Origin: Trachelipus rathkii | Taxonomy: Eukaryota > Arthropoda > Malacostraca > Isopoda > Trachelipodidae | Length of the DNA: 32,823 bases | Assembly: GCA_015478945.1 (NCBI GenBank) | Contig: JABUQX010097503.1 | Span: forward strand, 1 to 32,823 | Direction of reading: 5' to 3' | Shown here: positions 10,947-20,450 of the stretch, in pieces | How positions within the stretch are numbered: the stretch's first letter is position 1 | How the letters are laid out: each line of letters begins with the position of its first letter | Notes under the pieces: model-generated | Databases searched by the model: none | Told to the model about the DNA's origin: nothing | The model's input: only the letters and a program-made list of their open reading frames with translations | Translations under genes and position numbers: made by a program

Positions 10947-11204
10947 CCTTTGAGTGCCGTGAGCGACTAGAGTCGACGGATTTTTTTTATGTCTCGAGTG
11001 CCGAAATCGACTTTTGTCCAGTCGCTATAAAAATTGTTTCTTGGATGCCAAAATGTTCTCGAGTCACTTTCAGACCGAAAAAGTTGCCATATGTCTACTT
11101 TTTTTTATTATTTATTGCATTATTGGCCTCCCGCTTGTTATTGCTTCAGTTGCCAAAATGTTATATGGAGTGAGATTTGCTTACATTTCTCTTCATTGTA
11201 AAAA

Positions 11205-11278
11205 GTAATATATATTATATATATATATTATATTATATTCTAATATATATATTAGTATATATATATATATATATAATA

Positions 11279-11316
<38 letters not shown>

Positions 11317-11353
11317 TATATATAGTATTTATATTATATATATATTATATCTA

Positions 11354-11396
<43 letters not shown>

Positions 11397-11537
11397 GATT
11401 ATATATTTATATATTATATATTATATATTATATATATATATATATAATATAATATATATATATATATATTTATAATATATATAAAATATCTATATATATA
11501 TATTATATAATATAAAAATATATATATATACTATATA
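11205..11537. repeat. (TA)n microsatellite tract, copy 3 left
   Basis: About 330 bp, the longest left TA tract of the three copies (about 165 bp in copies 1 and 2). Interruptions are single bases (G, C or doubled A/T). It accounts for much of the extra length of this element copy. Confidence 0.94.
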
Positions 11538-11644
11538 AGGATGGATTTTTTCCTTTGACTTGGCGTCATATTCTAACTGCTTTCTTTTCCGGTGCATGTA
11601 ATACTCTTACACCCAATCTTGGGTAAAAACGATGATGGATGCAA
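11538..11644. other. Central unique segment of element copy 3
   Basis: Matches the central segment of copy 1 (3203-3314) apart from small indels, including GTGCATGTAATACTCTTACA followed by CCCAATCTTGGGTAAAA. It is clearly unlike copy 2 in its first half. Confidence 0.7.
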
Positions 11645-11674
11645 TTAATATATATTATATATATATATATATTA

Positions 11675-11705
<31 letters not shown>

Positions 11706-11720
11706 ATATATTATATATAT

Positions 11721-11798
<78 letters not shown>

Positions 11799-11854
11799 TA
11801 ATTATATATATATATATTATTATATACTATATATATATAATATATATATTATAT
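11645..11854. repeat. (TA)n microsatellite tract, copy 3 right
   Basis: About 210 bp of TA, including an uninterrupted alternating run of about 65 bp at 11726-11790. Such a run can extrude as a cruciform and is a likely site of polymerase slippage and recombination. It lies where the element switches from copy-1-like to copy-2-like sequence. Confidence 0.94.
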
Positions 11855-12040
11855 GATCATAATTTTCCTAAAAATAAACTTTGATACTTATCTTATAGGA
11901 TTTATTTTATTATCTACATAGAGGATTTTAATTTTTTTATTAAATATTAAAAAAATAAATAATAAAAAAAATTTAAAATAATCCATAAATAATGGAAAAA
12001 AAAAGAAAAATTCCATTTTTAATGGCAAACTGCATTATTT

Positions 12041-12062
12041 TCGGGAAACAACCGTTTCCCGA
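12041..12062. repeat. Right subterminal hairpin, copy 3 (9-bp stem)
   Basis: TCGGGAAAC and GTTTCCCGA pair perfectly around a 4-base AACC loop. This is the best-preserved version of the hairpin also seen at 3756-3776 and near 10089-10110, and it lies 5 bp inside the right terminal repeat. Confidence 0.75.
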
Positions 12063-12080
12063 CCACTCGGCACTCAAAGG

Positions 12081-13880
12081 TTAATTTATTTTTGTCAAAA
12101 TGTTGAAAATTTGGAAATTTTTGGATTTTTGGTGGTTCGAACATATAAATGGCTATTCTCCTAAAATACAAGTCGTAGAAAAGTTATTTTGATCATTTTT
12201 AGAAAGGTTTTTGTGTGAGGAATACTATGGTGTTTTCGGATTTGTAATAGCTGTTATACTTTTGGAGTAACAGGTTCTTAATTTATTTTTGTCAAAATGT
12301 TGAAATTTGTAAATTTTTGGATTTTTGTGGTTCGAACATATAAATGGCTATTCCTCCTGAAATACAAGTCGTAGAAAAGTGATTTTGATATTTTTTGAAA
12401 GGTTTTTGTGTGAGGAACTCTAGGGTGTCCTTCGATTTGTAATAGCTGTTTTATACTTTTGGAAGTAACAGTTTCTTATTTATTTTTTTAAAAAATTTTG
12501 AAATTTTTGGAAATTTTTGGATTTTTGTGATTCGAACATATAAATATGGCTATTCCTCCTGAAATACAAGTATAATAAATTGATTTTTGATATTTTTTTG
12601 AAAGGTTTTTTGTGTGAGGATACTATGGTGTCTGTCTTCGATTTGGTTATATAGCTATTATACTTTTCTAGTAACAGGTTCTTATTTATTTTTGTCAAAA
12701 TGTTGAAATTGAAATTTTTGGATTTTTGTGGTTCGAACATATAATTGGCTATTCCTCTAAATACAAGTCCGTAGAAAAGTGATTTTGATATTTTAGAAAG
12801 AATTTTGTGTGATGGAATACTATGGTGTCTTCGGATTTTGTAATAGCTGTTATACTTTTGGAGTAACAGGTTCTTAAATTATTTTGTTAAAATGTTGAAA
12901 TTTGTAAATTTTTTGGATTTTTGTGGTTCGAACATATAATTGGCTATTCCTCCTGAAATACAAGTCGTAAAAAAGTGATTTTGATATTTTTAGAACGGTT
13001 TTTTGTGTGAGGAATACTAATGGTGTCTTCGGATTTGTAATAGCTGTTATACTTTTTGATAACTGGTTCTTAATTTATTTTTAGTCAAAATTTTGAAATT
13101 TGGGAATATTTTTGGATTTTTTGTGGTTCGAACATATTAATGGCTATTCCTCCTGAAATACAAATGTCGTAGAAAAGTGATTTTGATATTTTAAAAAAGG
13201 TGTTTGTGTGAGGAACACTAGGGTCTTTCGGAGTTTGTTAATATCTGTTTATACTTTTGGAGTAACCAGTTCTCTTAATTTGTTTTTGTCAAAATGTTGA
13301 AATTTGGAAAATTTTGGATTTTTTGTGGTTCGACATTATAAATGGCTTTCCATCCTGAAATAACAAGTCGTCGAAAAAGTTGAATTTTTGATATTTTCGA
13401 AAATGTTTTTGTGTGAGGAACACTGGGGTGTCTTCGGATTTGTAATAGCTGTTCATACTTTTTGGAGTAACAGGTTCTTAATTTATTTTGTCAAAATTTT
13501 GAACTTTTGAAATTTTTGGATTTTTGTGGTTCGAACATATCACTGGCTATCCTCCTGAAATCAAGTCGTAGAAAAAGTTGATTTTGAATATTTTTTTAAA
13601 AGGTTTTTGTGCGAACACTAGGGTGTCTTTGGATTTGTAATAGCTGTTATTATTTTGGAGTAAACAGGTTCTTAATTTATTTTTGTCAAAAATTTGAAAT
13701 TTGGATTTTTGGATTTTTGTGTTTCGAACATATAAATGGCTGTTCATCCCTGAATTACAAGTCGTAGAAAAGTGATTTTGATATTTTTTAGAAAAGTTTT
13801 TGTGTGAGGAATACTATGGTGTCTTTGGATTTTAAATAGCTGTTATACTTTTGGCATAACAGTGTCAACGATTTTATTTT
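12081..13880. repeat. Satellite array block 4a, about 9 monomers, left-domain type
   Basis: The array resumes at the TTAA after element copy 3. Copies still show left-domain markers: CCTAAAATAC near 12170, GTGATTCG near 12530 and CTGAATTACAAGTCG near 13750. Indel noise is moderate. The markers fade after about 13.9 kb, which I take as the boundary of the left domain; the boundary is approximate. The minus-strand frames at 12480-12740 and 13547-13747 are satellite readings. Confidence 0.93.
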
Positions 13881-15245
13881 TTGTCAAAATATTGAAAATT
13901 TGGAAATTTGGATTTTTTTGTTGTTCGAACATATAAATGGCTATTCCTCCCGAAATACAAGTCGTAGAAAAGTGATTTTGATATTTTTAGAAAGGTTTTG
14001 TGTGAGGAACACTGGTGTCTTCGGGTTTGTAATAGCTGTTATACTTTGGAGTAACAGGTTCTTAATTTATTTTTGCAAAATGTTAAAATTTGTTAAATTT
14101 TTGGATTTTTGTGGTTCGAACATATAAATGGTAAATTCTCCTGAAATACAAGTCGTAGAAAAGTGATTTTGATATTTTTAGAAAGGTTTTTGTGTGAGGA
14201 ACACTAGGGTGTCTTCGGATTTGTAATAGCTGTTCATACTTTTGGAGATAAACAGGTTCTTTAATTTATTGTTGTCAAAAGGTTGAAAATTTGGAAATTT
14301 TTGGATTTTTGTGGTTCGAACATATAAATGGCTATTCCTCCTGAAATACAAGTCGTAGTAAAAAGATTTTTATATTTTTAGAAAGGTTTTTGTGTGAGGA
14401 ACACTAGGGTGTCTTCGGATTTGTAATAGCTGTTATACTTTTGGAGTAACAGGTTCTTAATTTATTTTTGTCAAAATGTTGAAATTTGTAAATTTTTGGA
14501 TTTTTGTGGGATTCGAACAAATAAATGGCTATTCCTCTTGAAATACAAGTCGTAGAAAAGTGATTTTGATATTTTAGAAAGGTTTTGTGTGAGGAACACT
14601 AGGGTGTTCTTCGGATTTGTAATAGCTGTTATACTTTTGGAGTAACAGGTTCTTAATTTATTTTGGTCAAAAATTTTGGAAATTTGAAATTTTTTGGATT
14701 TTTTGTGGTTCGAACATATAAATGGCTATTCCTCCTGAAATACAAGTCGTAGAAAAGTGATTTTGATATTTTAAGAAAGGTTTTTGTGTGAGGAATTCTA
14801 TGGTGTCTTCGGATTTGTAATAGCTGTTATACTTTTGCAGTAACAGGTTCTTAATTTATTTTTGTCAAAATGTTGAAATTTGTAAATTTTTGGATTTTTG
14901 TGGTTCGAACATATAAATGGCTATTCCTCCTGAAATACAAGTCGTAGTAAAAAGATTTTGATATTTTTAGAAAGGTTTTTGTGTGAGGAATTCTATGGTG
15001 TCTTCGGATTTGTAATAGCTGTTATACTTTTGGAGTAACAGGTTCTTAATTATTTTTGTCAAAATGTTGAAATTTGTAAATTTTTGGATTTTTGTGGTTC
15101 GAACATTAAAGGCCATTCCTCCTGAAATACAAGTCGTAGAAAAGTGATTTTGATATTTTTAGAAAGGTTTTTGTGTGAGGAACACTAGGGTGTCTTTGGA
15201 TTTGTAATAGCTGTTATACTTTTGGAGTAACAGGTTCTTAATTTA

Positions 15246-15635
15246 TTTTTGTCAAAATGTTGAAATTTGTAAATTTTTGGATTTTTGTGGTTCGAACATA
15301 TAAATGGCTATTCCTCCTGAAATACAAGTCGTAGAAAGGTGATTTTGATAATTTTAGAAAGGTTTTGTGTGAGGAACACTAGGGTGTCTTTGGATTTGTA
15401 ATAGCTTCTATACTTTTGGAGTAACTGGTTCTTAATTTATTTTTGTCAAAATGTTGAAATTTGGAAATTTTTGGAATTTTGTGGTTCGAACATATAAATG
15501 GCTATTCCTCCTGAAATACAAGTCGTAGAAAAGTGATTTTGATATTTTTAAGAAAGGTTTTTGTGTGAGGAATACTATGGTGTCTTCGGATTTGTAATAG
15601 CTGTTATACTTTTGGAGTAACGGGTTCTTAATTTA
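15246..15635 (+). repeat. Diagnostic right-domain monomer pair X-Y (representative)
   Basis: X (15246-15439) has CTTTGG for CTTCGG, AGCTTCTATAC for AGCTGTTATAC and GTAACTGG for GTAACAGG. Y (15440-15635) has TTTTTGGAATTTTGTGG and TTTAAGAAAGG, and in other instances GAATTCTATGG and GCAGTAACAGG. The pair recurs, in full or part, with X-Y junctions near 17785, 19375, 21285, 25455, 26645, 28430, 29815, 30215 and 32280. The pair names X and Y are mine. Confidence 0.65.
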
Positions 15636-15873
15636 TTTTGGTCAAAATTTGGAAATTTGTAAATTTTTGGATTTTTGTGGTTCGAACATATAAATGGCTA
15701 TTCCTCCTGAAATACAAGTCGTAGAAAAGTGATTTTGATATTTTTTGAAAGGTTTTTGTGTGAGGAACACTAGGGTGTCTTCGGATTTGTAATAGCTGTT
15801 ATACTTTTGGAGTAACAGGTTCTTAATTTATTTTTGTCAAAATGTTGAAATTTGTAAATTTTTGGATTTTTGT

Positions 15874-15884
15874 GGTTCGAACAT
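15874..15884 (+). other. Conserved GGTTCGAACAT motif, B-box-like with 8-bp palindrome
   Basis: GTTCGAAC is a perfect palindrome, and GGTTCGAA is retained in most monomers despite indel noise. It matches the first part of the RNA polymerase III B box (GGTTCGANNCC) but has AT where the box ends in CC, and no clear A box lies upstream. It may instead bind a satellite-specific protein or have no function. It is not a CENP-B box, since the CGGG part is absent. Confidence 0.35.
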
Positions 15885-15890
15885 ATAAAT
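15884..15890 (+). promoter_or_regulatory. TATA-like TATAAAT in each monomer (weak)
   Basis: TATAAAT follows the GTTCGAAC palindrome by one base and is kept in most copies. It resembles a TATA box and could support satellite transcription, but in a 70% A+T repeat such a match is expected by chance. There is no other promoter evidence. Confidence 0.15.
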
Positions 15891-18800
15891 GGCTATTCCT
15901 CCTGAAATACAAGTCGTAGAAAAGTGATTTTGATATTTTTAGAAAGGTTTTTGTGTGAGGAACACTAGGGTGTCTTCGGATTTGTAATAGCTGTTATACT
16001 TTTGGAGTAACAGGTTCTTAATTTATTTTTGTCAAAATGTTGAAATTTGTAAATTTTTGGATTTTTTGTGGTTCGAACATATAAATGGCTATTCCTCCTG
16101 AAATACAAGTTGTATAAAAGTGATTTTGATATTTTAGAAAGGTTTTTGTGTGGAATACTATATATGGTGTCTTCGATTTGTAATAGCTGTTATACTTTTG
16201 GAATAACAGTTCTTAATTTATTTTTTGTCAAAATGTTGAAAATTTGGAAAAATCGTACTTTTTTTGTGGTTCGAACATATAAATGGCTATTCCTTCTGAA
16301 ATACAAGTCGTAGAAAAGTGATTTTGATATTTTTTGAAAGGTTTTTGTGTGAGGAACACTAGGGTGTCTTTGGATTTGTAATAGCTGTTATACTTTTGGA
16401 GTAACAGGTTCTTAATTTATTTTTGTCAAAATGTTGAAATTTGTAAATTTTTGGATTTTTGGTTCGACCATATAAATGGGCTATTCCTCCTGAAAACAAG
16501 TCGTAGAAAAGTGTTTTTGATAAGTATTTATAAAGTTTTTGTATTAAGGCAAATAGGGTGTCTTCGATTTGTAATAGCTGTTATACTTTTGGAGTAACAG
16601 GTTCTTAATTTATTTTTTGTCAAAATTTTGAAATTTGAAATTTTTGGATTTTTGTTGGTTCGAACATATAAATGGCTATTCCTCCTGAAATACAAGTCGT
16701 AGTAAAAAGTTTTTATATTTAAGAAAGGTTTTTTGTGTGAGGAACACTAGGGTGTCTTCGGATTTGTAATAGCTGTTATACTTTTGGAGTAACAGGTTCT
16801 TAATTTATTTTTGTCAAAATGTTGAAATTTGTAAATTTTTGAATTTTTGTGGTTCGAACATATAAATGGCTATTCCTCCTGAATACAAATTGGTAGAAAA
16901 GTGATTTTGGATATTTTTAGAAAGGTTTTTGTGTGAGGAACACTAGGGTGTCTTCGGATTTGTAATAGCTGTTATACTTTTGGAGTAACAGGTTCTTAAT
17001 TTATTTTTGTCAAAATGTTGAAATTTGGAAATTTTTTGATTTTTGTGGTTCGAACATATAAATGGCTATTCCTCCTGAAATACAAGTCGTTGAAAAGTTA
17101 TTTTGATATTTTTTGAAAGGTTTTTGTGTGAGGAATACTATGGTGTCTTCGGATTTGTAATAGCTGTTATACTTTTGTAGTAACAGGTTCTTAATTTATT
17201 TTTGTCAAAATGTTGAAATTTGTAAATTTTTGGATTTTTGTGGTTCGAACATATAAATGGCTATTCCTCCTGAAATACAAGTCGTAGAAAAGTGATTTTG
17301 ATATTTTTAGAAAGGTTTTTGTGTGAGGAATACTATGGTGTCTTCGGATTTGTAATAGCTGTTATACTTTTGGAGTAACAGGTTCTTAATTTATTTTGTC
17401 AAAATGTTGAAATTTGTAAATTTTTGGATTTTTGTGGTTCGAACATAAAAATGGCTATTTCCTCCTGAAATCCAAGTCGTAGAAAAGTGATTTTTTGATT
17501 TTTTTTGAGAGGTTTTTTTGGGGGAAAAACAATAGGGTTTTTTTGTATATGTTTTTTTTTTTTTGTAATAAGCTTTATACGCTTTTGGAGTTACAGGTTC
17601 TTAATTTATTTTGTCAAAAATGTTGAAATTTGTAAATTTTTGGAATTTGTGGTTCGAACATATAAATGGCTATTTCTCCTGAAATACAGTCGTAGAAAAG
17701 TGATTTTGATAATTTTAGAAAGGTTTTGTGGTGAAGGAACACTAGGTGTTTTGGATTTGGTATAGCTTCTATATTTTGGAGTAACTGGTTTTCTTACATT
17801 TATTTTGTCAAAATGTTGAAATTTGGAATTTTGAATTTTGTGGTTCGAACATATAAATGGCTATTCCTCCTGAAATACAAGTCGTAGAAAAGTGAATTTT
17901 TATATTTTAAAAAGGTTTTTGTGTGAGGAAATTCTATGGTGTTCTTCGATTTGTAATAGCTTTTTATACTTTTGGAGTAACGGGTTCTTAATTTTATTTT
18001 GGTCAAAATTTGGAAATTTGTAAATTTTTGGATTTTTTTGTGGTTCGAACGGATAAAGGGCTATTCCTCCTGAAATACAGTCGTAGAAAAGTGATTTTGA
18101 TATTTTTTAGAAAGGTTTTTGTGTGAGGAACACTAAGGGTGTCTTCGGGATTTGGAATAGCTGTTATATTTTTGGAGTAACAGGTTCTTAATTTTTTTTG
18201 TCAAAATATTGGAAATTTGTAAAATTTTTGGATTTTTGTGATTCGAACATATAAATGCTATTCCTCCTGAAATACAAGTCATAGAAAAGTGATTTTGATA
18301 TTTTTTTTAATAAAGGTTTTTTTGTGTGAGGAACACTAGGGGGTGTTCGGATTTTTGTTATTGGTGTTGTATTTTTGGAGTAACAGGTTCTTTAATTTAT
18401 TTTTTGTCAAAATTTGTTGAAATTTGGAAATTTTTTGGATTTTTGTGGTTCGAACATATAAATGGCAATTCCTCCTGAAATTCAAGTCGTAGAAAAGTGA
18501 TTTTGATATTTTTAGAAAGGTTTTTGTGTGAGGAACACTAGGATGTCTTCGGATTTGTAATAGCTGTTATAGCTTTGGAGTAACAGGTTCTTAATTTATT
18601 TTTGTCAAAATGTTGAAATTTGGAAATTTTTGGATTTTTGTGGTTCGAACATATAAATGGCTATTCCTCCTGAAATACAAGTCGTAGAAAAGTGATTTTG
18701 ATATTTTTAGAAAGGTTTTTGTGTGAGGAACACTATGGTGTCTTCGGATTTGTAATAGCTGTTATACTTTTGGAGTAACAGGTTCTTAATTTATTTTTGT

Positions 18801-19085
18801 CAAAATGTTGAAATTTGTAAATTTTTGGATTTTTGTGGTTCGAACATATAAATGGCTATTCCTCTTGAAATACAAGTCGTAGAAAAGTGATTTTGATATT
18901 TTTAGAAAGGTTTTTGTGTGAGGAACACTAGGGTGTCTTCGGATTTTTAATAGCTGTTATACTTTTGCAGTAACAGGTTCTTAATTTATTTTTGTCAAAA
19001 TGTTGAAATTTGGAAATTTTTGGATTTTTGTGGTTCGAACATATAAATGGCTATTCCTCCTGAAATACAAGTCGTAGAAAAGTGA

Positions 19086-19140
19086 TTTTTTTTTTTTTTT
19101 GAAGAGGTTTTTTGTGAGGACCTTAGGGTGGGTCTTCGGT
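19086..19140. other. Scrambled patch with T15 run inside a monomer
   Basis: Where a normal copy has GATTTTGATATTTTTAGAAA, this copy has a run of 15 T (19086-19100), then GAAGAGG and an irregular GTGAGGACCTTAGGGTGGG. Flanking monomers are near consensus. The abrupt local corruption looks like a base-calling or consensus failure rather than biology. Confidence 0.55.
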
Positions 19141-19382
19141 TTTTGTAATAGCTGTTATATCCTTTTGGAGTAACAGGTTCTTAATTTATTTTTGTCAAAA
19201 TGTTGAAATTTGTAAATTTTTGGATTTTTGTGGTTGAACATATAAATGGCTATTCCTCCTGAAATACAAGTCGTAGAAAAGTGATTTTGATATTTTTAGA
19301 AAGGTTTTTGTGTGAGGAACACTAGGGTGTCTTTGGATTTGTAATAGCTGTTATACTTTTGGAGTAACTGGTTCTTAATTTA

Positions 19383-19537
19383 TTTTTGTCAAAATGTTGA
19401 AATTTGGAAATTTTTGGATTTTTGTGGTTCGAACATATAAATGGTTATTCCTCCTGAAATACAAGTCGTAGAAAAGTGATTTTGATATTTTTAGAAAGGT
19501 TTTTGTGTGAGGAATTCTATGGTGTCTTCTTAATTTA
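19383..19537 (+). repeat. Truncated satellite monomer with 40-bp internal deletion
   Basis: This copy runs normally to GGTGTCTTC and then jumps straight to TTAATTTATT, giving 155 bp instead of 195. The missing part corresponds to 15978-16017 of the representative monomer. The junction has a 3-bp overlap (TTC, present at both ends of the lost segment), typical of a microhomology deletion. Flanking sequence is clean, so this looks more real than the nearby sequencing noise. Confidence 0.85.
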
Positions 19538-20450
19538 TTTTTGTCAAAATGTTGAAATTTGTAAATTTTTGGATTTATGTGGTTCGAACATATAAATGGA
19601 AATTCCTCCTGAAATACAAGTCGTAGAAAAGTGATTTTGATATTTTTAGAAAGGTTTTTGTGTGAGGAATACTATGGTGTCTTCGGATTTGTAATAGCTG
19701 TTATACTTTTGGAGTAACAGGTTCTTAATTTATTTTTGTCAAAATGTTGAAATTTGTAAATTTTTGGATTTTTGTGGTTCGAACATATAAATGGCTATTC
19801 CTCCTGAAATACAAGTTCTAGAAAAGTGATTTTGAAATTTTTAGAAAGGTTTTTGTTGAGGAATCCCTATGGTGCCTTCGGATTTGTAATAGCTGTTATA
19901 CTTTTGGAGTAACAGGTTCTTAATTTATTTTTGTCAAAATTTTGAAATTTGGAAATTTTTGGATTTTTGTGGTTCGAACAATTAAATGGCTATCCCTCCT
20001 GAAATACAAGTAGTAGAAAAGTGATTTTGATATTTTTAGAAAGGTTTTTGTGTGAGGAATGCTATGGTGTCTTCGGATTTGTAATAGCTGTTTTTATATT
20101 TTTGGAGTAACAGGTTCTTAATTTATTTTTGTCAAAATTTTAAAAATTGGAAATTTTTGGATTTTTGTGGTTCGAACATATAAATGGCTATTCCTCCTGA
20201 AATACAAGTCGTAGAAAAGTTAATTTGAATATTTTTAGAAAGGTTTTTGTGTGAAGGAATTTAATGGTGGTCTTCGATTTGTAATAGCTGTTATACTTTG
20301 GAGTAACAGGTTCTTAATTTATTTTTGTCAAATTGTTGAAATTTGTAAATTTTAGGATTTTGTGGTTCAAACATATAAATGGTCATTCCTCCTGAAATAC
20401 AAGTCGTAGAAAAGTTATTTTGATATTTTTAGAAAGGTTTTTGTGTGAGG

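Larger units (their letters stand above)
10947..12080. mobile_element. Non-autonomous piggyBac-like element, copy 3 (1134 bp)
   Basis: TTAA at 10943-10946 precedes CCTTTGAGTGCCG (10947-10959). CGGCACTCAAAGG (12068-12080) precedes TTAA at 12081-12084. This is the clearest TTAA duplication of the three; one C/G of the CCC end is missing on each side. The left unique and central segments closely match copy 1. The right unique segment (about 11859-12067) instead matches copy 2, sharing for example TTATCTTATAGGATTTATTT and ATCTACATAGAGGATTTTAA. The copy therefore looks mosaic, with the switch inside the second TA tract. There is no transposase; frames at 11014-11208, 11177-11452 and 11639-11884 come from the left segment or TA repeats. 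Confidence 0.86.
15831..16025 (+). repeat. Representative 195-bp satellite monomer, near consensus
   Basis: This copy matches the majority base at essentially every position I compared. It is about 30% G+C by hand count (59 of 195). Recognisable parts are a T/A-rich stretch (15831-15873), the palindrome GTTCGAAC (15875-15882), TATAAAT (15884-15890), ATTCCTCCTGAAATACAAG (15895-15913), GAACACTAGGGTGTCTTCGG (15960-15979) and a single TTAA (16018-16021). The start at TTTTTGTCAAAATG is an arbitrary choice of phase. Because 195 is 3 x 65, reading frames persist between copies. The most open minus-strand frame still meets a stop in each copy (GAGGAATAG, reverse complement of CTATTCCTC), so it is not a repeat protein. 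I do not recognise the family. Confidence 0.95.
13881..20450. repeat. Satellite array block 4b, about 34 monomers, cleanest stretch
   Basis: Long runs of monomers here are close to consensus with few indels, including exact 195-bp spacing around 15831-16026. Several variants recur: GTAGTAAAAAG (near 14355, 14946 and 16699), GAATTCTATGG in place of GAACACTAGGG, GCAGTAACAGG, and CTTTGG in place of CTTCGG. One monomer has lost 40 bp (19383-19537). Patches at about 17505-17575 and 19086-19140 are scrambled. This stretch is the best source for a consensus. Confidence 0.97.

Noticed and set aside
10673..11173. 166-residue frame across satellite and element copy 3
   Set aside because: It spans an element boundary and depends on local indels; there is no homology or composition typical of a protein.
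15874..15884. tRNA gene or tRNA-derived SINE suggested by GGTTCGAA
   Set aside because: No cloverleaf, no A box and no CC ending to the B box; only the short motif matches.
15875..15892. CENP-B box
   Set aside because: TTCG is present on both strands but the required spacing to A and the CGGG block is not met.
15891..15907. AGGAGGAATAG followed by ATG on the minus strand, like a bacterial ribosome binding site, in every monomer
   Set aside because: The downstream frame is short and variable, and the context is a eukaryotic satellite. It is a chance match spread by amplification.
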